Shown: positions 1 to 11,608, counted from the stretch's first letter. The stretch: 64,000 bases of DNA from Paenibacillus sp. CC-CFT747 (GCA_030323305.1 CP106741.1:3781501-3845500), one strand, 5' to 3'. A program made the numbers and translations. The notes: a model not told the origin generated them from the sequence alone.

Positions 1-867
1 CTCCTGAACAATGTTCCGGTCTATCAACGGATGCTCCTGGATCAAGGCTACTGGCCGGACAGCCATTTGACGCCCCCTTCCGAGGAAGCGCTGATTGAGG
101 ATATCGACCTCCTTTTGCAGATGGGGTATAACGGGGTGCGCAAGCACATGAAGATTGAGGATGCCCGGTTCTTGTATTGGTGCGATGTGAAGGGAGTGCT
201 TGTCTGGTCCGAGATGGCGGCGACCTACGAATTTAACGACAAGGCGGTGCAGCAATTCACCGAAGAATGGATGGAAATCGTTCGCCAGCAATATAATCAT
301 CCGTCCATTATCACCTGGGTTCCTTTCAATGAATCCTGGGGCATCATGAACATTTTCAAAGACCGCCGGCAGCAGAAGTTCACCGAAGCGATCTACCACC
401 TCACCAAGGCGTTTGATCCGAACCGCCCGGTAATAACGAATGACGGTTGGGAGCATACCGTGTCCGATATCTTGACGCTGCATGATTATGTGGAAACGAA
501 GGACCAATTCCTTAAGCGCTATGCCAATAAGGACGAAATCGTGAACAACGAGAAGACGTTCAACCAATGGAAATACGCCTTCGCCGACGGCTATGGCTAC
601 AAGGGACAGCCGATTATCGTGAGCGAATTCGGCGGCATCGCCTTCCAGTCCGACAAAGGCTGGGGATACGGCGGTCAGGTCGCTTCAGAGGAGGCGTTTC
701 TGGAAAGATTCCGCGGCATTCACGAAGCGATTAAGCAGACGGGCTATATCGTAGGATACTGCTATACCCAGATTACCGACGTTCAGCAAGAGGTGAACGG
801 GCTGTTGACCGAGGAGCGGAAGCCAAAGGTGCCGCTGGAGAAGATCAGGGAAATCAATCTATCCTGA
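1..867 (+). CDS. Glycoside hydrolase family 2 (beta-galactosidase/beta-glucuronidase-like), C-terminal part
   Basis: The reading frame is open from base 1, so the N-terminal sugar-binding and immunoglobulin-like domains lie outside the window. What remains is the GH2 TIM barrel. WVPFNESWG carries the presumed acid/base Glu after Asn, and IVSEFGG carries the presumed nucleophile Glu. No C-terminal secretion or anchoring signal is seen, so the enzyme is probably cytoplasmic and acts on imported oligosaccharides. A secreted GH43 follows 18 bases after the stop, suggesting one transcription unit. Beta-galactosidase, beta-glucuronidase or alpha-L-arabinopyranosidase activity are all possible; specificity cannot be read from this fragment. 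Confidence 0.85.
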   Translation, partial: LLNNVPVYQRMLLDQGYWPDSHLTPPSEEALIEDIDLLLQMGYNGVRKHMKIEDARFLYWCDVKGVLVWSEMAATYEFNDKAVQQFTEEWMEIVRQQYNHPSIITWVPFNESWGIMNIFKDRRQQKFTEAIYHLTKAFDPNRPVITNDGWEHTVSDILTLHDYVETKDQFLKRYANKDEIVNNEKTFNQWKYAFADGYGYKGQPIIVSEFGGIAFQSDKGWGYGGQVASEEAFLERFRGIHEAIKQTGYIVGYCYTQITDVQQEVNGLLTEERKPKVPLEKIREINLS

Positions 868-885
868 GAATGGAGCTGAATCGAT

Positions 886-3800
886 TTGAGAAAGTGGATG
901 ATGGGGCTGCTCGCGGCTGTCTTGATCACGACTTTTCCCGCAACAGGATTCTCTTACAGCAATCCGCAAGTCGTCACGGACTCTTGGCAATGGAATAACG
1001 GTACCTTTTATGGGGAAGGCGACCCGTTTATCTTGAAATTTAACGGAGTCTACTATTTATATACCAGTACCGTGGACGATAAGCCCGGTGTGAAGGTATG
1101 GTCGTCGGAGGATTTGGTGCACTGGGAGTATCGTGGTCTGTGTGCAACCGAGCCCGTTACAAAAGGAGCTTATGCTCCGGAGGTGGTTTACTGGAACGGG
1201 GATTTTTACATGTACACGGCTCTTCTTCAAGATGACGGCTCAACGCCGCGGGGCCATCGGGTGCTGAAGAGCTCCAGTCCTACAGGACCCTTCACGGCCC
1301 AGACCGGCAGTAAGGTTACCGGCATTGACGGACATGTGTTCATCGACGATGACGGCCAGTGGTACTTCTACAGTACGGGCAATGGCAATATCGATGCCCG
1401 CCCGATGTCCGACCCCTATACATTCGGGGCGAAATCCAATACGGGAGCGGCCATGAAGGGCTGGACGGAAGGGCCGACGGTCATCAAACGCAATGGAAAG
1501 TACTATATGACGTATACCGGGAATCACGTATGGAGCGATGCCTACCGGGTGGATTATTCGAGCAGCACGAATCCGGTTTCCGGGTTCGTCCCGGCGGCCT
1601 CCCAGAATCCGATACTGCTCGATACGGAAGGGGATCATGTCGGTCTGGGGCACAATTCCATCGTTCGCGGTCCCGATCTGGATTCCGATTATATCGTCTA
1701 TCACAGCCATGCCGATCCGGGACGGAATTTGAACCTGGACCGGATCGTATGGAACGGGGACAAGATGGCCGTTCTCGGCCCTACAACATCCGAACAGCCC
1801 GATCCGGCCATGCCTGATTTCAGCGACCGATTCCAGAGAAAGGATTTAGGAAAGGACTGGAAAATAGTCAATGGAGGCAGCTGGGGAATCCGGGATGGCC
1901 ATACGCTGTACCAGAACGCATGGGGGAACCGGGCTCCCCGTCTCATGTCCTTCTTTCTCAGAAGCAGACGGACGACAGCTTCACAGCGGAGTTCAACCTG
2001 AAGCAGGTGGAGCAGGGAACAAGCGACGATCCGCTGGCGGGAGCGGTATTCTCCTATAAGGATGAGAACAATTACGGAGCTGCTTTTCTGAACCGTAATC
2101 AAAATCGCCTGGAGACGGTATTCCGTGTCGATGGTAAAGAAATCGTTCGGGAAACAACGCCTCTTCCGAATGGTTATGATTATACGAAATGGCATCAAAT
2201 CCGCGTGGAGAAGGAAAGTTTCGACTACCGCATCTATGTGGATGGCATGCTGAAGCAAACCCGTTCCGTTGAACGGCTCGGCAAAGGCGGGATCGGTTAT
2301 TCCACAACCGATGTGCAGGCGGAATTCGGTTATACCGCTTTCAGCAACAAAGTGGGCGGCAGCAGCGCTAAAGACGCCTACAAACCGATCCCCGGTGAGA
2401 TTCAGGCCGTTCACTTCAACTCGAAGGGAAACGGCAAGTCCGATCGCGATGCCGGATTGATCCGTAAGGTTAAGGATCCGGAAGGCGGTTATGATGTCGC
2501 ATCGCTCGATAAAGGTAACTTGGCCTACAACGTTAATGTGTCCGAAGCGGGGACCTATGATGTTGTGATCCGGTACGCTGCTGCGGCCGATGCCGGGCTG
2601 AAGCTGGAGATGGATGAATCGACAGGGCTGACGGACATGGTGCGGCTCCCTCCGACAGGCGGAACGGACCAATGGAACAACCTGGTGCTGAAGGATATCC
2701 GGCTTCCGCAAGGGCTGCATAAGCTCAAAGTGATTTCCGGCCAAGGATCCTTCGATTTGGCAACTTTTAAGTTCAGCCGTTCCGCCGCAACGGCCGCCCT
2801 TTCCGATGATTTCGATGACGGCGACGACGCGGGCTGGAAGAAATTCGAGCAGGGCTGGCGGGTCGATACGGGGAAACGCCTCCGTTTGACAAGCCGAAAC
2901 CGGTCCCGGGGATCATTGAAGCGCCGTTCTATAATACGGGCGGTGAAGGGATCGGTTATCATGATAACACGCCGGATAACATAGGGGCGCTTACCGGAGC
3001 GATTCCGTCGATATTCGGACGAACACCAATTTCAACGGGCTTAACGTCGGTTGGAATCAGGCCGGCGAATGGCTCAAGTACAACATTGACGTGAAACGCG
3101 CAGGAACGTACAGGGTCGAAGTTACGGCGGCGACAACGTTCAGCGGCAATGGGGCACGGATATGGCTGGACGGCCAAACGGATTTGACCGGTGTGATTCC
3201 TATTCCGGCTACCGGGGATGGAACAATTGGCAAACCACGTTGTCCCCAAGCTTCCAGCTGCCGGAAGGCCGGCATACGATTACCTTTGAAACGGCAAAGG
3301 GAGAATATGACTTTGCAAGATTGAAGTTCGTATCGTTCGACGCTCCTCAACCGGTTCCTGGAATGGTCGAAGCCGTTCACTATAACACAGGCGGTGAAGG
3401 GGTCGGTTACCATGACAATACGGCCTCGAATATCGGCGGCCAATACCGGAATGATGGGGTGGACATTCGCGTCAATCCGAAGGGTGGCTGGAATGTCGGC
3501 TGGAACCAGACCGGCGAGTGGCTGAAGTATAATGTTAACGTTGACAAGTCTGCTGCCTACAACGTAAGAGTCTGGATCGCAACGGCGCTTAGCGGCGGGA
3601 AAATCCGGTTGTGGCTCGATGATACAACGGACTTGACCGGTATCGTCGACATTCCCAATACCGGAGGATGGAATAACTGGAGAAACGTTGATCTTGGAGA
3701 CTTAACGCTGCCGGAAGGCGACCATACCGTCAAGGTGGAAATCGTTAACGGGGAATACGAGTTCGCCAGTCTCTCCTTCCGGCCGTCCGATGAACCGCTC

Positions 3801-4738
3801 CAGCTGCCCGGCACCGTACATGCCGTGGATTACAGGAATGGAGGAGAGGAGTCGCGTACCATGACAATACGCCGGATAACATTCGGGGGCTGTACCGTTC
3901 CGACGACGTCGATATCCGTTTGCTGCCGGAAGGGTTTACGACTGGGTGGAACCAAACCGGCGAATGGCTGGAGTATGATGTCAACATCGCCGAAGCCGGT
4001 ACCTATAAGCTGGATTTGAGAGTGGCAACGGGCATGGATAGCGGCAAGGTCAGATTCTGGCTTGATGAGGAAACCGACCTTACCGGGATTGTCGATATTC
4101 CGAATACAGGTGGTTTTCACGAGTGGAGGACGGCAACGAAGGACGGGATCGTCCTTCCGGCAGGCCGCCATACCATTAAAGCGGAAATCGTAACCGGCGA
4201 GTTCGATTTTTACAGCTTCCGTTTCCACAACGACCCCGACCTGCCTAAACAGGGCGTCTATAAATCCGGGCCCAAAGGGTATCCCAAATCGATTATCGGC
4301 GACAGCAGCTGGTCGGACTACATCGTGGAGGCGGATATCCAACTAGGCTCCCTTACGCAGGGAGATGGCAATGCGGGCCTCCTTCTCCGGGTCAACAATC
4401 CGGCCGACGGAACGTTACTGGGGCAGAACAGAGACGACTTTCTACAAGGTTACGCTGCCTATCTGACTACGGACGGAGTCCATCTCGGCAAATTCAATTA
4501 TAACTTCGAGTACTTCACCGGAACGCCGTTGACCGGAACGGCCGGGAATTGGCAGCATATGAAGGTAGTGGCGAAAGGCACACTTATCCAAGTTTATGTG
4601 GGGGACATGGATTCCCCGCTTATCGAGTATACGGATCGGAGCGGAACGGCTTTCACTCATGGCAGCGTTGGCGTGAGAAGCTTCAACAGTGAAAGCTTAC
4701 TAGATCATTTCACGGTGACGCCGATTTCGGTAGAATAA
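886..4738 (+). CDS. Secreted GH43 glycosidase with four CBM6-like modules (frame broken five times)
   Basis: Starts at TTG with a signal peptide (residues 1-24). The GH43 five-bladed propeller spans about residues 25-300, with the expected acidic triad: Asp46 in GDPF, Asp148 in IDGH and Glu195 in TEGP. Then come a concanavalin-like domain (about 1820-2370), one divergent CBM6-like module (about 2395-2780), three tandem CBM6 modules (about 2915-4235, each with GGEG.GYHDNT and GWNQ.GEWLKYNV-type motifs) and a final LamG-like domain. The repaired length is about 1,285 residues. Frame breaks lie near 1925, 2873, 2985, 3215 and 3855, each fixed by adding one base to a short run. It probably debranches arabinan or xylan outside the cell. 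Specificity within GH43 is not resolved. Confidence 0.85.
2915..4235 (+). repeat. Tandem CBM6-encoding repeat, three units of about 440 bases
   Basis: Three consecutive blocks begin at about 2915, 3360 and 3805. Each starts with PVPG/QLPG-type linkers and encodes the same CBM6 landmarks, and the nucleotide sequence is similar in all three (compare 2931-2971 with 3382-3422). They arose by internal duplication within the GH43 gene. Such near-identical blocks can also cause misassembly. Confidence 0.8.
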
Positions 4739-4740
4739 CG

Positions 4741-4792
4741 AAAAATCACCTTCTTTGGAAGCCTATCCGGCGCAGAAGAAGGTGATTTTTTT
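4741..4792. terminator. Bidirectional intrinsic terminator between GH43 and the sulfatase
   Basis: The arms AAATCACCTTCTT (4743-4755) and AAGAAGGTGATTT (4777-4789) pair perfectly. An A run lies on the left and a T run on the right, so the hairpin can stop transcription from both convergent genes. Confidence 0.9.
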
Positions 4793-4866
4793 GTTAAGGT
4801 CCGCCTGAGATTATACGTGCATTTGGTCGCCGAAAGGATAAAGGGGTCTAGACTTGTCCATTATCC

Positions 4867-6399
4867 CTACGCGTGATGAATTCGCGGCATGGGCAGCGGT
4901 TCTTTGCCAAGCTCCGCCCATACGTATTTGAGCAGCAGTTCGGACTTAAGGGAGGCGGATTCCGGGTCGTCCCATAGATTGCGAAGCTCTCCTGGATCCT
5001 CCTGAAGATCAAAGATTTCACCATAGCTCTGATTGTAATAAACGGTAATTTTGTACCTCTCGTCGACGTAGGTTTTCTGGTGGATGGTGGTGGGCTCGTG
5101 ACGGAACTCGCAGATGGCATGATCCCTTGCTTTTTCCTTACGGCCGAGCCACACATCCCGTTGGTCGATGCCTGTCATGGCGTGAGGAATGGGGATGCCG
5201 CAAAAGGATAAGAACGTGGGGGCCAGATCAACCAGCGATTGCATGGCCTCCGACACGTGGCCGGCCGGTACCTGCCCCGGGTATTTCACAATAAAGGGGA
5301 GCTTGATTAAATCCTCATAGTGAAAACCTCCCTTGGCCTGTAATCCATGCTGTCCGAAGAAGTGGCCGTGGTCGGTGGTGAATACGACGATCGTGTTTTC
5401 CGAAAGCCCGAGCTCGTCCAGCTTGTCGAGGATTTTTCCGATGTATTTGTCCATCAGGCTGATCATGCCGTAGTAAACGGCTACCAGCTTCTTTTGTCAT
5501 AGTCCGTCAATCTGAACTTGGTCCCGTACTCATAATAGTGATGGGAGCGATAGCCGTGAATACCGAACCCCGTCTCGGCCAGGTCGCTGAAATCCGGATG
5601 GTCTTCCTGGGTTTTACGGAAATGCGGGGGTTCTGATCATGCTCTCCGGGAATCATTTCGGGAATCGTGAGGGCTTCCGGATCGTACATGGTGTCCCATG
5701 GTTCAGGCGCTAAATACTCAGGATGGGGATCAAAGAAGCTGGCCCACATGAAAAAGGGATCTCCCGATTCCTTGTAATCCGTTAAGAGAGCATTCGTACG
5801 TTCCGCAATCCAGGTGTTATAGTGATACTCCTCCGGAATCGGCCACTTGTATGTGATCGAACGATCCATCGTCCCGGTAGGCGGCAGGAAGTAGTCCCGC
5901 CAATTCGTACACCCTTTCTCTTCCAGCCACAGCGCATAATGCTGCCCGGCATGGGCTTCATTGGTATGGTTCCGTGCAAGCTCCACGTGGTCGAATCCAT
6001 AAAACGGTCCGTTAAACGTTTTCCAGTAGTCCAAGTCCTGCATAATCGGATAGGCTTCGATAGACGGGTATTCGTCTGTCGATTTCAACGGCTGAAAATG
6101 GGCTTTTCCGACCAGAGCAGTACGGTATCCGGCAGCTTGTAAGTCTTCTCCTACGGTGTGTCTGTCTTCCAGCAGCTTGGTGCCTAAAGTCCAAGCCCCG
6201 TGCTGGCTCGGATACGTTCCCGTAATGATGGAAGCCCTGCTGGGGGTACAGGTCGGATTCGGGCAATACGCCCGGGTGAAGGTAGTCCCTTCCTGCACCA
6301 AGCGGTCCAAATTAGGGTGTGGACTTCCTTGTTAAAGGACCCGATGGTATTCCAATGCTGCTGATCGCTCGTTATTAGCAAAATGTTAGGTTTTTTCAT
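4867..6399 (-). CDS. Type I (formylglycine) sulfatase
   Basis: Begins NILLITSDQQH, the metal-binding start typical of alkaline-phosphatase-fold sulfatases. The Cys-type signature CTPSR (Cys51) follows; that Cys must be oxidised to formylglycine. The repaired protein is about 511 residues, normal for the family. The GDPFFMW..FFDPH region and later TDHGHFFGQHG (metal ligands) are present. No signal peptide is seen, so it is probably cytoplasmic and acts on imported sulfated sugars. GGAGG lies 8-11 bases upstream of adjacent TTG (6402) and ATG (6399) starts. Frame breaks lie near 6310, 5632 and 5495; the last is an A run one base short. No sulfatase-maturing enzyme is encoded in the window. Confidence 0.88.
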
Positions 6400-6402
6400 C
6401 AA

Positions 6403-7336
6403 GTATACCGCCTCCTACTATGATGATATTGAAACTATCGAGATTATCATATGGCATTTTGTTATATTAAATTATACATTTTGTTGTTTTGGGTGATCTA
6501 TGAAGAGAAGAGGGTCAAGGGGAGCGACTATGCTTCAGGAATAGGACCATGAATACGCAGAGTTTATCTATTACATGCCGGGGGATACGTTCCATCGCTA
6601 CATGGAAAGCATTCCCTTGTCCGCAGGATTTGGCCTCTCGGTCAGTCACGGAGATACTGGACTCATGCCTTTTAGTCTTGCCTTTATCGTTTGTGATTGT
6701 AGTATTTTTGTGTTTTTCCAGTTCTGCTTTGAAATGCTCGATATTCTCAAAATTCTTGTGTACAAGAACTCGAGTTTTAAGATGCCAAAGAAGCTCCGGA
6801 GAACATGAAGACTTCTACTCGATCCCACGCAGTCGGCAGTCGGACAGTCCATTTGTAAGCGGATTTAGGGTAAAAACAAAAATCGTACAGAAAGACCTAA
6901 AGATTCTTAAGGCCTGGAATGGAGGGAACACAGTACAGTGTAAGCATCCATGGAGCGAAGCTTTTAGTGGAAAGGAAAGCGGTTCATTGTTGAATGATCA
7001 TTTCCTGTCTGTCGAAAAGCTCCAAATAAAATTCCCTAAGGAGGAAATTGTTTCAATGAGATATTGCTCCCTTATCAGAACAATCATTTTGTGTTGAGCA
7101 ACCATTTTGTAAAACAGTTACAAAAAAAATTATAAGATTCTTCGAAAGGTAGAATGAGGAAACGAGCGGAAAAAACCAATACAACAAGGAAACGAGAAAA
7201 TGAAAGCAGTTTATGTAACTCATCAGGGCTGAATGGCGGTGCTTCGACAGTTCGTTTCGGGGGAATCCTTTGGCTTCTCCAGGTGAACATGAACGCCATA
7301 GACAACAGGATGATTTGATTCCAAGGAGGATTGTAC
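6403..7336. other. Gap of about 930 bases: gene relics and regulatory DNA
   Basis: No intact gene was found. An AT-rich stretch at 6420-6490 includes a minus-strand TATAAT (6471-6476) that may serve the sulfatase. Around 6540-6660 the plus strand encodes an interrupted peptide (HEYAEFIYYMPGDTFHRYM) resembling regulator sequence but too short to assign. A duplicated element lies at 6874-6979. At 7056-7097 a 13-codon frame follows a strong TAAGGAGG site and could be a leader peptide or the truncated start of a lost gene. The open frame 6549-7097 has no recognisable protein. Confidence 0.5.
6874..6979 (+). promoter_or_regulatory. Regulatory repeat, copy A
   Basis: About 106 bases matching 11495-11600. 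The first 51 bases differ at only three positions. After a 9-base unrelated spacer, the block GTACA.T.TAAGCATC is again shared at identical spacing, followed by a weaker AGT.GGAAAG match. This looks like an activator-binding site plus a -10 region. It lies about 360 bases upstream of the secreted GH43 gene. Confidence 0.65.
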
Positions 7337-10300
7337 ATGGTCAAAAAAATTCAGACATCTACTGCTTTGTCTTGCAGTGCTGCTAATACTGCCGCAATGG
7401 AGCGGAGTGGCTGCGGCGGCAGAGCCGACGCCAGCTAAACCGGATTCGGCGTCTGCACAGGAGGGGAAGAATGTGTCGGATTTCTACAATGTCATCATGC
7501 AGACAGGAGCCGATCCCTGGATTTACAAGCACTCGGACGGCTACTATTACAACGTATTTGTCAACTCAAGCGGCATCATGATCCGCAGAGCTAAGACCAT
7601 CACCGGCATTGAGGCGGGCGAGAGGAGCCTGGCTTGGACGCCGGTTAAGGGCACCATGTACAGCTCCAATGTTTGGGCGCCGGAAATGCACTATCTCAAG
7701 GATACCGATGGCAAATTCAAATGGTATATTTACTTTGCGGCTGACAACGGAACCAACGCAAATCACCGCATGTACGTGCTGGAGAACGCCAGTGAAAATC
7801 CGTTGACCGGCACCTGGGTGTTCAAAGGGAAGATTGCCGATTCTACCGACCGTTGGGCGATCGATGGCACGGTGCTGACTGTAAATGAGAAGCACTATTT
7901 CATCTGGTCCGGTTGGGAAGAAACGGACGGGAGCTTCCAAAATTTATATATTGCGCAGATGAGTGATCCGCGAACCATCAGCTCGGAACGGGTATTGCTC
8001 TCGACGTCTGAATATGATTGGGAATCGTCCCCGGCCAGAATCAACGAAGGCCCCGAGGTTACGATCAAGGGCGACACGATCAATCTGATCTATTCCGCAA
8101 ACGGAAGCTGGACAGACAGTTACTGTCTTGGGCTCATTACGGCCAAGATCGGCGACGATTTGATGAATCCCGGCTCCTGGGTGAAAAAAGACAGGCCGAT
8201 CTTCTCCAGCGCCAATGGCGTTTACGGCCCGGGCCACCACAGCATCGTCACGTCCCCTGACGGTTCAGAGGACTGGATCATCTACCATGCCGCCCGCTGG
8301 CCGGGATCGGGATGGACCCGTAAAGTCCACACGCAGAAGTTCACCTGGAACGCAGACAATACGCCGAATCTGGGGGAGCCGGCCGATCCGAACACACCGA
8401 TTGAAAGGCCTTCGGGCGAGCCGCTGCGGAAGCGCTATGAAGCGGAAAACGGGCTGCTGGTGAAGGATCCGAACGGTGAAACTTCTCCCGCTGTCCGGAT
8501 GGAAAGCACCGCTTCCGGCGGAATGAAAATCGCCAATATCAAGAACGCCAAAGATTATGCCCAGTTTACCGTAAACGTGCCGGAGACGGGATTTTATATG
8601 CTGTCCGTGCGCAATGCCAACGGATCACCCAATGCGGCCGATGCCTCCCATATTTTTTCGGTCAATGGGAGCTCCGGCGCCAATTTGAACATTGTCTATT
8701 CCGGTACGAATCGTTGGGGGCTCTCCACGGCGAAAGTCTATCTAAGGGAAGGTAACAATATTCTCCGCTTCTCAAAGGGGAACAACCTTGCCGAAATTGA
8801 CAGCATGGATCTATTTAAGCTGGATGCATCGGAAATGTTATTCGATGTCCCGGGGTACACGTTGGGGCTCGGTGAAAGTCGCAGCTTGCCCCTGTATAAC
8901 GTAACAGGCACTACCTATACCGCTGTTGACACAGGAGCCATCTTCAGTTCTTCCGATACGAAGGTCGCCGTTATTGACGGTGGGGTTAGGGTTAAAGCTG
9001 TAAGTGCGGGCAGTACCACAATCACCGGGACATATAACGGAAAAACGGCTACAGCCACGGTTACCGTTGCAGCGGAGCCTAAAGCGGTGCAGGCCGTTGC
9101 CATCGGCGGCTTGCCCAGCATCCTGACCAGCGGGCAGACAAGCGGACCATTGCAGGTAACGGCATACTATAACAACTATGAGGTTCAGAATGTGACAGCA
9201 GCTGCCCAGTATACCAGCAGCGATCCTGGGGTGGTCAGGATTGATTCGGATTCTGTGACCCAATCGGTATATGCGATTAAACCGGGTACAGCTCTTATTA
9301 CAGCCGAATACAACGGCAAGAAAGCAGTGCTCAACTTGACCGTTATTGCAGCTTCTGATGCGGTTCAGGTTACTTCCGTAGTGAAGATTCCTTCCGGAGT
9401 GGCTCCTAGGCAGCCCGGCGTTGTTGATGTTGTCTACAACAGCCAGTCGAAGAAGGCAGAGGTTGTCAGCTGGGAGCCGGAGGGACTTGACTTCAGCTCC
9501 CTGGGCACTGTTCAGGTGCCTGTCACCCTGAAGCTGGATGGCCGTAATTATCCTTCCACCGTTGCCGTAAACGTTATTCCGGGATGGGGCCTCGATGAGA
9601 TTGTGAATCAACTCCGCAGCAAGCTGGCGAATTTCTCCTATCCTTTGGGCGACGGGCTTGGCAACTATAGCCAATCCAAGTATGATGCGTTCGTGGCCGA
9701 AGTGAACAAGGCGGAAGAGATGGCTGTAAACGCCGATCTGAGCAAAGAGCAGTTTGACGAGGAGCTGGATAAGCTTGCTCAAGCGGAAGAGGCTTTATTA
9801 GGTTCGCTGAACAGCATTCAGAACGGCGTAATCTATAACGCTTACCGGGATTTCTCCGGCGATACGGTTGGCAAGTACCCTTACGGCATTACCACCGAGG
9901 ATCTGACCAATGGCGCTACCGCCACGGTGCAGGAAGAGGCCGGGAATAAATTCCTACGGCTGACCACAACCGCTACATCGGGCAAGGCAAACCTATTCCT
10001 GCCGTATGCAGGCGAGGTAAAGGCTGAGGCAGATCAGCGTATCGTCATCGAATACCGCGCCAGACTAAACACTAGCTTCCAATACGCCAATAGCGCCATG
10101 GTGCGAAATGACAGCGGCACAGGCAATTATTCCATGGTTACAGCCTTTGATACGGGGAAAATTATAGTCCAGAATGGACCATCCACCAAGGTTAAGGTCA
10201 AAGACTCTCAGTTAAATAAATGGTACAAAATCAAAATGGTGGCAAACTGGGACGCCAAGACTTATACCGTCTATATAGACGATGTTGAGGTGGCCACGGA

Positions 10301-11288
10301 CTACAACTTCCGACACACAGGCGGCGACAAGCTGACAGCCCAGCGGTTCGGCATCGATGGCTATGCCAACGCCTCCATCGACTTTGACGATTTCAAAGCG
10401 ATGGTTATCGGAGGACCGATGGCTGCGCCCGAGGGGCTCAATCACACCGATGAAACAGCGGTTGGGGCCAACGATGGACGTATCACCGGGGTCAGCCCCT
10501 CCATGGAGTGGTCCTCCGACAATGGCAGCACTTGGTTGAGGGTAGAAGGGGATACGATCGCCAATCTTTCTCCCGGGACTTATTGGGTTCGTTACTCTGA
10601 GACGGATACCCATAAAGCTAGTCCCCCTGTGGGTTTGACCATTGCAGTCTATACTCAGCATGTCATCGGGGTGAGCCTGAATCAGACCACTGCCCAACGG
10701 TATACCAACCATGGGGACTCGATTATCCAGCTTATCGCAAAGGTGGAACCCGCTGACGCAGCCAACAAAGCTGTGTTCTGGAGCAGCTCCAATCCGGCAG
10801 TAGCTACCGTGGATGGAAATGGGCTTGTGACGGTGCATGCCGCAGGTACAGCTGTTATTACGGTAACCACGGAAGACAGCGGTTACAGTGATACATGTAC
10901 AGTAACCGTAAGCTTGTACACTGATTCGGAAAATCCGGGGACTCAGCCAGTCCATGTGACGGGTGTAAGCCTTAAGCAGACCACCGCCCAACGATATACC
11001 AACCATGGGGCTTCGACTGTCCAGCTTAACGCCAATGTGGCACCCGCTAACGCAGCCAGCAAGACGGTGTCCTGGAGCAGTTCCAATCCGGCTGTAGCTA
11101 CCGTGGATGGACATGGGCATGTAACAGTTCATGCCGCAGGTACAGCAGTTATTACTGTAACGACTAATGACGGCGGCTACACAGCTTCTTGTGTTGTTAG
11201 TGTGGGTGTATATCAAAAGGACAGCGGTAAAAGCGGCGTAGATACCCAAATTGGCGACAGTAATCTCACTATCCCAACTACACCCTGA
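7337..11288 (+). CDS. Secreted modular GH43 glycosidase with bacterial Ig-like (Big) domains
   Basis: ATG 7337 follows AAGGAGG. Seven A's at 7343-7349, where six are needed, break the frame; with one removed, residues 1-28 form a classic signal peptide ending in VAAAAEP. The repaired length is about 1,316 residues. The GH43 domain (about 45-345) has Asp in GADPW, Asp in AIDGT and Glu in NEGPE. Next come a CBM6/35-like domain opening YEAENG, two Big_2-type domains, a Big_4-like domain, a helical FIVAR-like linker, a LamG-like domain and two near-identical Big_2 domains (VIGVSLNQTTAQRYTNHG and VTGVSLKQTTAQRYTNHG). The C-terminus ends abruptly before an out-of-frame SLH remnant. It is probably an extracellular arabinanase or xylosidase. 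Confidence 0.85.
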
Positions 11289-11382
11289 AGCTTCCATTGC
11301 CCGGGAACAACTGATTACTGTTCTGCACCGTTACGCCGGACAGACTGCTGCAAGCAGCAGTGGCAGGAGCTTTGTGGACGCA
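11251..11382 (+). pseudogene. SLH-domain remnant at the 3' end of the GH43 gene
   Basis: In the frame starting at 11251 the DNA encodes PEASIAREQLITVLHRYAG, a clear S-layer-homology segment, followed by SFVDAG, the start of the next SLH helix. It then runs into a terminator. The main GH43 frame stops at 11288 without reading it. Either a small frameshift near 11255-11285 hides the true C-terminus, or the anchor has decayed. Even if restored, only part of one SLH repeat remains, whereas three are usual for cell-wall anchoring. Confidence 0.65.
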
Positions 11383-11436
11383 GGCAAAAACAAGGAGCCA
11401 AGCGGGAACATCCGCCCGGCTCCTTGTTTTTTGCCT
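11383..11436 (+). terminator. Intrinsic terminator after the GH43/SLH remnant
   Basis: Arms AAAACAAGGAGCC (about 11387-11399) and GGCTCCTTGTTTT (11418-11430) form a strong hairpin followed by T's. It separates GH43 from the transporter operon. Confidence 0.9.
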
Positions 11437-11494
11437 TACGCTCCCGGCTTTAATGGTCCGATGAATCCGGGAAACTCCTGCTGATTGGAAGGAG

Positions 11495-11600
11495 AAACAA
11501 AAATCGCACAGAAAGACCTAAAGATTTTTAAGGCCCGGAATGGACCAATCGCGGTACATTATAAGCATCACATCCAACAAAAACTTTCAGTAGGAAAGAA
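11495..11600 (+). promoter_or_regulatory. Regulatory repeat, copy B, promoter of the ABC transporter operon
   Basis: Matches 6874-6979 and ends about ten bases before the first permease start codon. The shared block GTACATTATAAGCATC contains a good -10-like TATAAG. No good -35 is seen, as expected for activator-dependent promoters. The YesN-type regulator at 18294, encoded in this operon, is the natural candidate to bind the upstream conserved 50 bases. Confidence 0.6.
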
Positions 11601-11608
11601 GGGAAACC

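Noticed and set aside
886..4738. Programmed frameshifting as an explanation for the broken GH43 gene
   Set aside because: Five breaks in one gene and similar breaks in many unrelated genes, without slippery heptamers plus pseudoknots, fit sequence error far better.
6549..7097. Plus-strand open frame of 182 codons in the relic gap
   Set aside because: Composition and motifs do not resemble a protein, it has no ribosome site at its start, and it crosses the conserved regulatory repeat.
8838..11297. Long minus-strand open frames at 8838-9782 and 10212-11297
   Set aside because: They lie opposite the GH43 gene, lack known motifs and ribosome sites, and arise from GC-rich codon use on the plus strand.
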